From: Siphonodentalium dalli
Taxonomy: Eukaryota > Mollusca > Scaphopoda > Gadilida > Siphonodentaliidae
Assembly: GCA_032622095.1 (NCBI GenBank)
Contig: CP136066.1
Coordinates: 155,333,152 to 155,397,151 of the forward strand
Length of the DNA: 64,000 nucleotides
Reading direction: 5' to 3'
The position numbers and the translations under genes were made by a program. A model generated the notes under the pieces. It was not told the DNA's origin, did no database searches, and saw nothing but the letters and a program-made list of their open reading frames with translations. Numbering within the stretch: the first letter of the stretch is position 1; the number at the start of each line of letters is the position of its first letter. Below are positions 1 through 13,100 of the stretch, piece by piece.

Positions 1-1047
1 AGTTATTATGATCGTGCAGCCTGCACGTGCAACAAGTGTTCAAATACAACAGAAAAAAAATACTATGTCAAATAAATAACGTGATCAATGGACAGACAAG
101 TTTCATTTCCGTGGGACACGAAAAAGCGAATTTAATGTCGTCAGTTTCGGCAGTCTGAGGGTTTTAATTAATCTCCTTTACGATATCCCGATAGGACTAT
201 GTTTACTCTATGTTCTCTGAAAAAAAATGGTGTGAATATTCCCGATAGAACTATTTTTATCAGACGTTTTGTAACACATTAAAACATTGAGCAGTTAGCG
301 CAATTTTCTGAAATTTCGGACTATTTCGTCTATAAAAATACGATGAGCAACTGAAAATGTTTTTCAACATTCTGGAAGGGGTATATGTCCATGGTATATA
401 TGTTTAAAATTTCACGCATAAACTATGACAGATAACAAAGTTATAATTAGTTTTATAGGCCCACCATAAATCCCCTATAATAAACGCATGCGGCCGTAAG
501 CACATGGCTTTGCTGTGGATACTTTCGTTCCCAGCATGCATCATTCTCGCTATCTGTAAAATGTCTATGAACAATGGCTGTGCCATGCACTCTTAGCTTT
601 GATCCGCATTTAGAAGCATTCTGGTGTGGCGAATGAGAAACCTGCAGTAATTTATAAGCCGTAGTTCATTGTAATAATTTGAAGAATTACTTGTCTTAAC
701 GGAATTCGGAGGCGGTCCATTCATGTAACCAATATATTTTATATTATGATTTATATTTATGGCTAATAATATGATCTTGGTGGCGTTACCATTTCTGACT
801 ATGGTTTTCTTGTTCCCCACTGTGGACACGTTTTGTTAAGCCTTGTCTTTCGTGTAGCAGAATACACTAAGTGTATCACAGGGATGTTTGTACTATAAAT
901 TGAAGACAAACGTCATACATATACATTTTTTTTAGATAAAATCAATCGAAGGAAAGTTGGAGAAAACTGAACATAAGCCCTTGGGCTTGTTGTATAATTA
1001 ATACCTTTTCCAACCAATCAATCGATTTGTACTAATTTGTTTGTTAA
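1..1047. other. AT-rich non-coding flank
   Basis: No coding exon, RNA gene or complete repeat could be supported here. The short open frames are scattered, lack family resemblance and lack splice context. Confidence 0.5.
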
Positions 1048-1681
1048 TTAAAGGGGTACTGTACCCCAATTTCAATAAATTCCCGGTGACAATAACGATC
1101 TAATATCAATATTATATTTTAAAATAACTAATTTGAGTCGACGATGTCTACTGAAAACGTTCCGGTTAACAGGCTATCACAAAAGTAAAATTTAATTATT
1201 TAATATAAATTCATTTATGGCTGGAGTCATAAAATGGAGAATTATGCCAGTACGAGTTATCGTTCTTGAAATAGTATCTGTTGCGTGTCCTATATCGACG
1301 GTCGTTCGCGAATATTATTGAGTTGCACACATAACATGTTACATGCAAAAGAAAGGCCCACTATAACCGATTCGGAAAAAGGAGAAAGAAACAAGAGTCA
1401 TGAAGCGTCAAGTATTTCGATGGAAGAGATTGGATGCATCAATTGAAGCTGTGAACAATGAACTTCCGGTTCTTCCTGCGACCTGAGTCTTCTCCGGTGA
1501 AGGTCAAAAACATGGCGCGTAGTTTGAAATCGTAATATTTTTGTTTCCAAGATCAATATTTTCTTCGCTAAATTAGGTTTATACGAACCTCATATAACAC
1601 GAACACAATCTAACTTGAAAGTTATTTCAATGGGAGTAAATAAAAAAAATTGTCTATCCCTGTGTACAGTACCCCATTTAA
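1048..1681. mobile_element. TTAA-flanked MITE, family 1, copy 1
   Basis: The element is flanked by TTAA on both sides. Its ends are short inverted repeats, AGGGGTACTGTAC on the left and GTACAGTACCCC on the right. A second copy with the same interior lies at 6054-6694. TTAA target duplications are typical of piggyBac and Kolobok transposons; the AGGGG terminus fits Kolobok-type ends better, but that is inference. No transposase is encoded, so it is non-autonomous. Confidence 0.85.
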
Positions 1682-2355
1682 TGTCGAAACTTATGTAAAA
1701 TGTTTTATATGTTTTTAGGATTGGAATAAAATATAATTACATCAAGATATGTGGACTATTGCACTACATGTACTTGCATAAATTCAGGTACCGCTTCATG
1801 AAGAGTAATCTTCTCTATAGTCAATGAGAGGGTATTCACTTCGCTTTTAAAAACGTGATCGGGTATTGGTCGCTAATATACCAAATAGAGAATGATGCGA
1901 CCAATTACGTCACAACCATTCCAGAAGAAAACCTTTCATGCCAGAAAAAAAGGCTGACATCACTACTCCGATCAACCATGGGCTATGGAGCCATATGTGT
2001 CTGTGACACATACCGACAGCAAAACACTCCCTGTTCTGACGCTATTTACAACTGCGCTACTGGAAACATCACAATCACCAGTGGTAAATGGTTATTTGGA
2101 CATAAGAATATAGATATATTCCATGTTATCTGGGTGAGGTCACACCAATATTATGATAGCTTGGTTTACGTACATTTGGTTTGAAAAAAAGGAGATATAG
2201 GAGGGGGGAAATAAAAATTAAATTATGCACCACTACGACAACATTTGACATATATCAGAATTGTCCGTGAATTTCACAAGATTTTTGGATACGATAATTT
2301 TTACTCAAATTATAAAAATAGTTGAGGTATTTCTTCCCATAACAATGCATACATA
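1682..2355. other. Non-coding stretch with one unexplained open frame
   Basis: An open frame of about 109 codons spans 1855-2184 on +, but it opens with GTG and shows no recognisable domain. It has no convincing splice signals. It may be a chance frame or a decayed repeat. Confidence 0.3.
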
Positions 2356-2731
2356 ATGGATCAAAGAAAAAAAAAAAAAGACTCCGCCATCAAATATTTT
2401 CTTCGCTATTTTGACCACATGCTTCCTATTTTAATCAACTTGAACATAAAATCACTGGAGGCCAGAAGAAATATATCACGGTTGTGTCTCTTCCAAAAAA
2501 ACCATCCAAAACCATGTGGAAATTCAAATTCCAACATATCTTGAAAAGCCCACAAGAAAAACTCGATTCCACCATCAGGAAACATTCAGACGCATTCATA
2601 CAGGCCCAAATTACTTCAGATATTCCTTCTTCCCTGCCACTGCAATTCTCTGGAATAACCTAAACCCTGACCTGGTCACACTCTCAGACCCTGACATGTT
2701 CAGAAAGGGTGTGTACCAGCATATCAAATAA
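2356..2731 (+). pseudogene. C-terminal remnant of a non-LTR retrotransposon reverse transcriptase
   Basis: Two overlapping frames (2356-2544 and 2516-2731) read as one continuous peptide once a frameshift near 2520 is allowed. The first carries SLEARRNISRLCLFQK. The second carries TRKTRFHHQETFRR followed by YSFFPATAILWNNLNPDLV. The order (SLExRR..L..F.K, then a tR..H segment, then FFPxTxxxWNxL) is the usual tail of CR1/L2/jockey-type LINE reverse transcriptases. The catalytic palm is absent and the frame is broken, so this is a dead 5'-truncated fragment. The clade cannot be set from this tail alone. Confidence 0.75.
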
Positions 2732-3727
2732 TTGGCTCAAATTATCATTCTTTTAACCTAGTGTTTTTAACTGTTTTTATCTCTCTTCTGTAACATAAAA
2801 CCTATAAACCTTATTCTCCTATCTCACTGTCATCTCCTTTCTGAACAAACGCTACCTCTATTCTGCACATACGCGCACTGGATAAAATACCCGATAAGGG
2901 GGTCTCCAGTAACGATAGATAGATAAACCATTTATATAAAAAGTTTATTTTTTTACAATATTGAGGAAAAAGTTGTAGGAGGGGTTTGTAAACCAGGCTG
3001 ATAAATTGCTGTTGCCTTGAAGCCCTTTTAAACAAGTCAAATGTGCGTTCAGACATAGTTAGAAACAATTGTTTAAATAGCGCCGAAATTGTTGCAGAAC
3101 TTGCTAGATGTTTTCCCTCCGATGTGTCGCTACTCTTGTCGTTTTAAACGACTGTGTCGTACATATTTCTCAGTTAACAGGAAATTTCTACGTTCAGATT
3201 AGCACAGTGCAATGTGTTGAAAATTAATCGAACACATACCGATTTTAGCGCCACCTATGAAGCGGCATGAACGATTTTCGTGCGATTTTCTTTGACGATT
3301 TTCTGTCTGCTTCGATATATTTGTGTCAATTATCATGTTTCAGTGTCTTATTTATTGGAAAAAGTGATTCGAAATGAATGCCAAACTAAAAATTGAGCGA
3401 TGTTCATTGATGACAACGAACTTTTAGCTAGAACTTCCCTTTTCGCTGTATGTTGACAAAAATGAGAAGCGAAATCGGAAACTCAAATTCTGGAATAAAT
3501 TGAATAATATAATAATTAATATTAATAAACAATTCAGTCCGAGTCTGGAACAATGTTGACATTTCAAATCACACATGGCTCACATTTCAATGTTATTTCT
3601 GACATGTCAACCAGTTGACTATTTTTTTTGCAAAGTTGTGCAAACCGTGAAACTGTGATTGTGAAACCATCATTGTCACGATTGTGTATAATATTAATAA
3701 GGAAAAAACAATTGCTGAGGAATAGTC
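2732..3727. other. Region upstream of TBP, probable promoter and 5' UTR
   Basis: The TBP start codon lies at 3728 and no upstream coding exon was found. This stretch should hold the promoter and 5' UTR. No consensus TATA box or initiator could be assigned with confidence. Confidence 0.35.
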
Positions 3728-3796
3728 ATGGATGGGATGGGCGGTGGCGCTCATTATTCTTCATATGGAACTGGTTTAACACCACAACCACAGCAG
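3728..3796 (+). CDS. TBP: TBP coding exon 1
   Basis: The exon encodes residues 1-23, starting [16 protein letters not shown]. The start has G at +4. The exon ends in phase 0 at CAG, followed by donor GTGACA. The YGTGLTPQP motif matches the N-terminus of metazoan TBPs, which fixes the start. Confidence 0.9.
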
Positions 3797-4072
3797 GTGA
3801 CAATAAAGAGTTCCATTTATATAAATACCACAACATAATACTCTCTTTAATTAAATTAATAGACTCTTGTGTATATATGTTGCATAGCTGCAACCTCGAG
3901 ATTGTGTCTATCTCCACCTTTAGTTAAAGTAGGCGGCAGGGACGACCAGGGTGACATTGTCGTCCCTGCTTCCGCTGGCTGATAAGTCGACGGGAGGGAC
4001 ATCCAGGGTGACATCGGCGTCCCTGCTTCTGATGGTGGTGACAATTGGCTGGTCTTCTAGCCCGGTGGCCAA

Positions 4073-4114
<42 letters not shown>

Positions 4115-7100
4115 GGGCGTCTTTCAGTTCTCCGCTGTCTCCACTTGGCCCTCCTGTTAGCATCCTTTTCCTTCTAGAGGGGGTCTTTTTCTTTCTCTTC
4201 TTCTCACTATGGAGTTAACATCAATATTAGATAAATCCCAATCACTAAGAGTTGTGTTTTAATACACACTGATATTTATAAATGAACCCTTTGCATCAAA
4301 TGTTTGCTTTGAAATGTTTGTTTTGGACGTTTACTCCAGGTCCAGATATTGTGCCACACCCTAGTAATGCCCTTATACGATTAACTGATTATTGATTGAT
4401 GATGACCGAATGATTAATTTGTTTTTGTTTTTTCTATGTTTTTCTTCCATTCTTATCCTTTTTATCCTTTGTTTAGATAGCCAGTCAACTTGTCCTATTA
4501 CCAACTTGATAACTCAACTAAAGCCAATTCTTGTTTTATTTCTAGTGAAGAATATAGGCAGTGAACCACACCAAACTAAATTAAATTTAACCGACTAAGA
4601 GCTCCATTAAAGAATTACATCCCCCTACCTTTGGAATTATTTTATTGATACTACATACATATAAAACAAAAAAAAACATAGTAATGATAATGAAATTTCT
4701 TCAGCTTTTTGACCATTATGTCTACACAACTCATCTTGAGACCAAAATGTAATGAATCAGTATTCTCCGTTCATATAAGGGATAGGAGCTTCTTTAAGTT
4801 CTGTAACTTGTGCTCCGATCCCTTTATCGCCTCTCATCCTTATTCACCAACTGTATTTTCTTTATTTGTATTTTGTTTAATATTGATTGAGGGATAATAA
4901 AATATGTTTAAATCAGTAATGCCCTTGATTTCATTTGGAGGAGTTGGCTTACAGCTGATGCCTTTAGCCCTTTCATGAAGTTCATGACGGGAGCAGCACT
5001 GGTGCAGCATGAAAGATCCTGTGTCAGTGCATTCTCTTATATATGCGAGTCTCCCATACATGTAGGGAGCCTCACATTTATAAGAGAATGCACTGGCTTT
5101 CAAATTCACAGTAAATAATGTTAGGCCAATGTATTCTCTTATATATGTGAGGCTCCCTACATGCAGCCCTCTTAATTCAGATTGTTTGGCTTCGGCAATC
5201 CGCTACGGCAACAGTATGCCGTGGCCCAGTTTGCTTCAGCAAATTGCTTCGGCAATGCTGATTGCCGTAGCCAATTATGAAGGCTGCTACATGTATGGGA
5301 GACTCGCATATATAAGAGAATGCATTGGCACAGTGCTTTCGCAAAATTTCAGGAAGCTCCAGTCATTGAAGGGTTAAGTCACATCTTCACTTTGATAAGA
5401 CTAAATCTTGCATATCACTGATATCAGTAAATTCTGATTGTTGTAGATATTTATTTCTTTGATTTCAGAGCCCGATGATGTCTCCAGCTTTAAGTGGCTA
5501 TGGTGTTCCAGGACCTGCATCAGTACCAAACCCTATGCCACCTCCGTCAAATCTTAGCATGTATCCACCGCCTCAGACACCAGGAGGACCACTGTCACCA
5601 TTCTCTCCTGCGACTCCAGCATCAGAAGGGTCCGGAATAGTTCCTCAATTACAGTAAGTTTGCAGATCTTGTTGTCCAGTAAAATATGGAGTCTATAACG
5701 CTATCTATACTAAATACTCATTGACGAGTAGTTCCCTTAGGAAATTTTCAGATAATAAGTTCAACAAACGACCTAAACATTTCCCACCAATGATTATGAA
5801 TTCATCTACTCTTGTATTATCTGTTTTTATTACCTGAACACCCCTCCAAACGAATAATAAATCATTGCTAGTTATAATTTAATCACTGATGGTAGAATCC
5901 ATTTGGTATAGAATGGGTTAAAGACAAATGTGGTCGTTTTACTATTTCAATCTTAAATTTTTCTCTTCCTCTTCTCTTTAACTATTATTAGCGAACATTT
6001 CAACAGCATCAGCCATACTGTTTTGATAAAAAAAATGACGTTTAAACTTTGCGTTAAAGGGGTACTGTACGCCAATTTCAATAAATTCCCGGTAAAAATT
6101 GCGATCTAATATCAATATTATATTTTAAATTAACGTATTTGAGTCGACGATGTCTACTGAAAACGTTCCGGTTAACAGGCTATCATAAAAGTCAAATTGA
6201 ATTATTTAATATAAATGAATTTATGGCTGGAGTCATAAAATGGCGAATTATGCCATTACGAGTTACCGTTCTTGAAATCTCACATGTTGGGTGTCTTTTA
6301 TCGATGGCCGTTTACGACGAACATTATTGAGTTGCGAACAAAACATGTTACATGCAAAAGGAAGTCCCGCTATAACCAATTTGGAAAAAAAAGAGAAGAA
6401 ACAAGATTCATAAAGCGTCAAGTATTTTTATAGGGGGTGAGATTGTTCGATGGAAGAGATTGCAGGCATCAATTGAACTTCCGGTTCATCCTGCAACCTG
6501 CGTCTTCTCCGGTGAAGGTCAAAAACATGGCGCGTAGTTTGAAATCGTAATATTTTTATTTCCAAGATCAATATTTTCGTCGCTAAATTAGGTTTATACG
6601 AAACTCATATAACACGAACACAATCTAACTTGAAAGTTATGTCAATGGGAGTAAATAAAAAAATTGCCTATCTCTGTGTACAGTACCCCTTTAATGTAAA
6701 TATTTTGTTTCTAATTCTTCCGTGAATCAATCAGTGATATCTAGGCAAATAGAATTGTTTCTGAAATGTTTCACCAAGAAGAGTCACTGAATATAATCAG
6801 TATGGGAAAAAAACTGCATGCCTGTTCCGCCAGTTTGAATGAAATTCCTGCAAGGAGTAAAGTTCTTATGCAAGTTTGAACTCCCCTGCTGTATACAGTA
6901 ATGTCCAAAATAATCGACTCTTTAACCACAGCAGAATTATGGGTAATTTTTCAGGATTTAGTCGGAAATATGGCTTGTTGCCAATGCCATTCATCGGAAA
7001 GCTCTCAGTGAGAGCTTTCTGATGAATGGCAACAAGCCATATTTCCGACTAAATCCTGAAAAATTACGCTGTGGTTAACAAGTCGATTATTTAGGGCATT

Positions 7101-10100
7101 ACTGTATTTCACTTAAACCTTTCTATACTAAATGGATTCTCCCGTCTGTTATAAAAGTATACATTAAAATGTCTTATTATTCATTTGGAGGGTTGCTCAC
7201 TGCTCAGGTAAGATAAGCAGATGAAAGACAGACAAAATGATAATACAAGTGCAGAAGGATTTCTATTAATTGGTTGGAAAATTTCAGAAAATATGTTTAG
7301 CAAACCACATATGGTCGTTTGTTAAACTTATTATCTGAACATTTCATAAGGGAACTACTCGTCAATGAGTATTAAGGATAAAAAAAAAGGCTGGCATTAA
7401 AGTCAACTGATTTATCATGAAATGGGTGAAAATAATTGCTTCATGTTTATTTTAGTAGTTAAACATTGTTACCTAGGGATGGGACGATACACAAATTTCA
7501 CGATGTGATATGTATCGCAATACTGAGGTCACGATATGATATATATCACAATACATTGTACCGTATACGTTGTATTAAAGTCGCAGTCGATTTTTTAACC
7601 GAACATTCTGCTTTTTTGTATAAGATCATGCACCTACAAAGGGACAACAGCATGATAGATTGAGATATTTGTAAGATAACAGGAGTGAGTTACATCATAG
7701 CAAAAATACTTGTTCACAAAAGTAAGCAAGTCTTATTTCTTGATTGGGAGGGCTCTGTGGCTCAGTTGGTAAATAGTACAAATCCAAGCCGTCTCGCCCT
7801 CCAGGGCTGGTTTATATGGGTTCAAATTGACATGTTTCCATCGTGGACTTTGTAACTCAAAATCGTTATGGAGTTGCCAGTTACTAGCCGATGGTTTGCC
7901 GCAAATGGTCAACGATTTTATCAGCCATTGAATTCACTGTTAGATTAGCCGTAAGCGTGCGGAATTCCTCCACCACTAAAACTGGCAATGTCAGATAGAT
8001 AGATAGATAATTTTTTAATGGCTAAAAGATGCAAAATTTGCAGACATGAGCATTTAAAGCATATATACAAAAGTGTAAACACAGTGTGACATTCATATAG
8101 TATAAATATAAAAAGTATAGATATATAAATATAACAAGAATGCAGCTTGACAGTTCTGTAGAGGGACAAGATAGTGAATACACCTAGCTTAGTAATGACT
8201 ACTAAATAGATACTCGTTCCTGTATATATATACACAACATGAAAAATCAACCGTGCTATCCCACCCTCCTCCCTCAACAGGACTGTCATGTTGCTTAAGA
8301 GATACTAGTAATAGAACCAACAGCTCTTCGCCACCTGCATATACACACTGCTGCCATGTATGGCCGGCTTTAGACTGGCATGTCCATGACTGAAAGATGG
8401 AATCCCTAAATACAGGCAGCAGTGACAATATATGCAGCTGGCCAAGTACTGTCATCGTACATAGAAAGGAAAATAGAGTAGTAGAAGAGAAATATACATA
8501 TGAATACGCTCGTCTGACAAGTCATGCCATCGATTGCCATCAAGGAGCGCACAGGAAAGCAAGCCAAAGCTTGCTTATTTCCACTGTGGTCCTTAATGGT
8601 AACCGACCATTCGTGATACATGTATGGCCTTAGTTGCTGAAAGCGACATTAAACACCATTGAATCATATTTCTTGATTGTGATTCTCGTCTGTTGAGTAT
8701 ATCCATCAGAATTCAGTTAAAAATAATAAACGAAAACAGATTGCTTTAATAATTTTTATGGTCTGAGGGAAATACAAAATCTCTTTGTCAGTTATACCGG
8801 TAGAGTAATATTAATTGACATTGGGCATCTTGTTGTTTCAGCGTAATTATACTTTAATTCTAATTGATATATTGTGTTATCATGAACCAAGTTCAGAATA
8901 TTAGTGTTTTACTTCAGTATTTATAACTGTCATACTTGCTCATTTTGGGATAAAGTGTCAACACCTGAGGCCCACACTGTAAATTGTACTGGTATATCAC
9001 AGTTTTCGCTGACAGAGTCACAACATGCATTGGGGCTGTCTGTTCACAGGTGTTTATGTTGATCTTTGTTGACCTGCTTACAGAATTGGATTGTCATAAG
9101 CATAATACAAACATTGGTGGGACTGATGGACAGAGGATAAACAGACATGATGAATATGGAAAACATTTATTTATGAATCAGAGATTACTTTATATCATGT
9201 GGTTTATTATTTCTTGCTGACATCGGTAAAATCCTCTGTCCATATGGGTTACAGTCATTTCGTACCCTCGCAATTTCGTACCCTACCAACTCGTACCCGA
9301 TTTGGTCATCTCGTACCCTCTGGTCGTGAGTCATTTCGTACCCTGTGAGTCATCTCGTACCCTCCTTCAGAAATGACAAGAAGAGCACCATAACACCAGA
9401 CGATGCACTCTAAACGATGAACGAAGCCTAACATAACATCGTGTGGCATTCTGGTGGGCTTCTGTGTCATTTCATGGAGGTAAAACATGACATGCAAGGG
9501 CAGGAAAATACTCACGAACAGAAGCTACGAGATGACCAAATCAGTTACGAGTTGGCAGTTACGTAAGCCCCGCCCCCCCCATAAATCATTCAATATACAT
9601 ACCATCAACCATAAGCTATGCATGATTATCATATTGGCATTTGCAGATGTTGCATACCTGAATCGTCCAGAACTGGTGATGAAAACAAGGGAAACAACGT
9701 CAAGATCGAATTTGGTGCGGGAGAATATGTTATCTATCATGTATTACCATTAACTTTATCACATACAATTTGGGACCCTCAGTCTGCGGATACTAAATGA
9801 CCAACATAAAATATTAATTCAGTTCACAGACCATTTATAATTTCTTTTTAGAAATGGTTATACAAAATGTTTGTTTGACAATTTTAATTGGGTCTCAAGA
9901 CTTTTTATGAACAATCTATACATTGAAAATACTTTAATTTAAACTACTTTGTTTTATTTTAGACGAAAAGAGAAACGTCAGTTGATAGTAAACATACCGT
10001 ATGGATAGATGTGAATAGCGCGACAGTCCATAGAGCAATGGCAGCATTTTCTGATATTTTTACCGCGAAATCACAAGTCACGCCTTAAACCACGCCCACT

Positions 10101-13100
10101 AACTAACTCTGATTCCCATTGGTCATTACAATATCTTGTCACTTTAAGGACAGGTGTCACACCTCTCTTTGTCTTCATCTAAATGAACACCTCCCAAGAT
10201 GAGGGAAACCTCTAATCCTCATTATGTTGTGTTTAAATAAAGTGTAATACATAAAAACAATGATTAAAAATGAAATTGAAGAGGTTAAACTTAAAACATG
10301 CGTTTATCGCTGGATTTGGAAACTAAATTCACAAGATAACTATCACAGAAAACTTCCACCGCCGACTTCAGTATTCTCGTTATTTTATAAAAAATGTTAA
10401 TGCATTTTTTGTTTCATTCGAAGTTCTAAGTTGTAACTGAGACAGACAGTCCAGAATCATTCCAAAGAGTCAATGAATAAATTTTAATGTATATCCATAT
10501 GCATTCTCTCTTCCTATTTATACTAAGATGGCAAATATTACCTGCAGTATATTGAACCATAAAATATACGATTTAAAAACAATAGTGTATCTATTTATTA
10601 CTACATACTGTACACAGACATACATATACATAACAATCACTATTTTAAAACAGCATGACCTGTTGTCTTTTTCATCATTCTGAACTTCTACCTGATAAAT
10701 GATTGTTATGTATATGACGTTCTTGAACTGTTGACAATTCATCGCATGGTTTGTTTTTGCCCCTAAACCCCGCGATTAAAGCGAAACACAGGCACAGTCA
10801 TAACATATGAACGAACGTTACCGACTTCATAGCAATTAATCTTTTTTTGTTTGTTAGCTAAAATGACAGTATTTATCGTGACGGAAACGAGAAAAGCTCT
10901 TTAAGTTTCAACGCCGAATAAGAAGGGATGTTTTGTACTTAATTATAAATACGTTTGTTTATCTTTCCAATACTAAATAGGGTGCATAAATATATAGAAG
11001 TATACCGTTTTATTTCCCGAGCTACATGTATCATCGCCGTCTCTGAATGGTTTAAACAATATTTATTTCTACCCTCAATTAATACATATATACATGAAAC
11101 AAGACATTGATCATTGTGATTTATATGACAGGTTAGAATAGAACAGGGTGAAGAGGACATAACAACAAGCGGGTCACCGCTTATCTGAAGTTATCTCCTC
11201 AGAAAAGAAAAGCATGCAGAATAGTATGTGACTGTCTGCACAACGTTCAACACTAGTTGTTGCGTTTTATTTACGAAAATGGTTCCAATCAATCCATAGT
11301 TTCCATTCTATTTATTTTTGTCAACACTTTTGTTTATATATGTTAAATAGTAGGATTAGAATTAAAGATACGGGCGGCGTTGGCGATGGGTATGCTGTTA
11401 AAATATTCAGCTCCGCCAAAAACCGCCATAAACAGAAAGAATAGTCAAATATAGACAGACTTTGTTCTTATACAATTCAGAAATATGGCATAAACAGTAT
11501 GGTATTGTAAATTTTCCCCTTTATTATGTAAGCAAAAGCAAAAAAACGTAACGTTACCTGGCTTTTGTTTAGATCCGGACATGGTAACATAAAAATAGTT
11601 ATTTGTTACTGCTTTCCTGATATGGAAAAAATAAAGAGCGTTTATATCATTTGTGTGTGATTAGAATTGCGCTGTGTTATGTAAAACTTCTTTAACACGA
11701 GCAGGCTCTTGTTTACTACACCATCGTACGTCTTGATGACAATATAATATTTAGCGCTGATTATGTTTGGCATATGAACAAAGCTATATATATTTTAATA
11801 TTCCTTCTGTTTATGGCGATTTGAACAAATATGAATATTTCTGCAACGAACGCCGCCCGTGCCTTTAAATATGTTTACACTAAAATGGTTCAATAAATAC
11901 AAGACATGCTTAACAAGGGCTTATTAATATGCAAGTCGATCGTTGTAATTTTTACTAGGCTGGCAAAAATTCAAAACGCATTAAAACTTCTTTTTATAGT
12001 CGATATCTGGCCATCACAAGTTCATATTAATTATATCGTGCCTTGGTCCGATATAATTATTTTTCTGATGGTTGTTTTATGATGTCCAATCTGACAGGGC
12101 CTCTTTAATATAAAATAATCAAGATCTCACAGAAGATGTTAAAAATAAAATATATACTCGATATATGATATCACAGAGAAACAAGAGTGGTATATATAAC
12201 GCCATTGATGTCAGCTATTTCGCACCTTTAATGTGTTAAACGTCTCTCACACATGTAAGGTGGACGCTCTTTATTCATTGTGCCAAAAACATTCCCTCTT
12301 CTTTTTTTCCATTTCTGACTGATTCTGGTGTAATTTGTTTTACCACGTTGGTGGATTTAATCAAATGCGCGCACAGTCCTCGTGATGTGCACATGTACAT
12401 GCATGGTAAATAGTATAAACATTTTTTTATTTCCAATTCCAAACAAATAACATAATATACAAATGACACATAAATGCAAAATAGAAGTCTTAATATAATT
12501 ATGGAAACAATTATCAGACAAGCCCGATGGCCTATATGAAGTAATCTCCCATTTGGCTACATGCCCCGTCCCCAATAAGTGATGGGAAGGATTGGAAATA
12601 AAGGTTTTCGGAGAATTGGAGATATATAACATAATCTGAGTTAGGTGTATATGGGAGAAAATGGAAGAAGATATAGTGTTCGGGATAACAGGCGGCAGAG
12701 AAAGAAAAGAAAGGGATGGTAATCACTTCAACTTATTGGCATAGTATGCGGGTGGGCACATGCAGAGTCGGGTTGTACACGTATAACGTGCTCTGTTGCC
12801 CTCGCTCTTTATTAGGAGTTTGGGGAACGGACCTGGGAGGAGTTCGAAGAGGCAAAGCCTCTCCCATACAACCCACTTTGGAAATTTTGGATGAGATCAT
12901 GAGAATGGGATACATCGCACATGACGGGGTGAACATAAAATGAAAAATGCTTTCTTTTTCTTTCTGTTTTCTGTTGCTGTTGCTGTTGGAGGTGATGACA
13001 TAGCCATAACTGCTTTGGATTTGGCTATTTCTTCTTTATATTTGGCTATGTCCTCTTGTGCACCTCTGAGTATGTTCTCAATCTCGGCCGCTGAGTAGGA

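Noticed and set aside
3924-4163. Proline-run and glycine-run open frames on both strands
   Set aside because: The runs are translations of the G homopolymer; only the basic block next to it has any family resemblance.
6139-6330. Open frame of 63 codons
   Set aside because: It lies wholly inside the TTAA MITE at 6054-6694 and is not preserved in the sister copy at 1048-1681.
7747-7835. Possible tRNA gene
   Set aside because: The A and B boxes are present, but the cloverleaf is not complete and a 13-bp target duplication surrounds a 920-bp unit. It is a SINE head.
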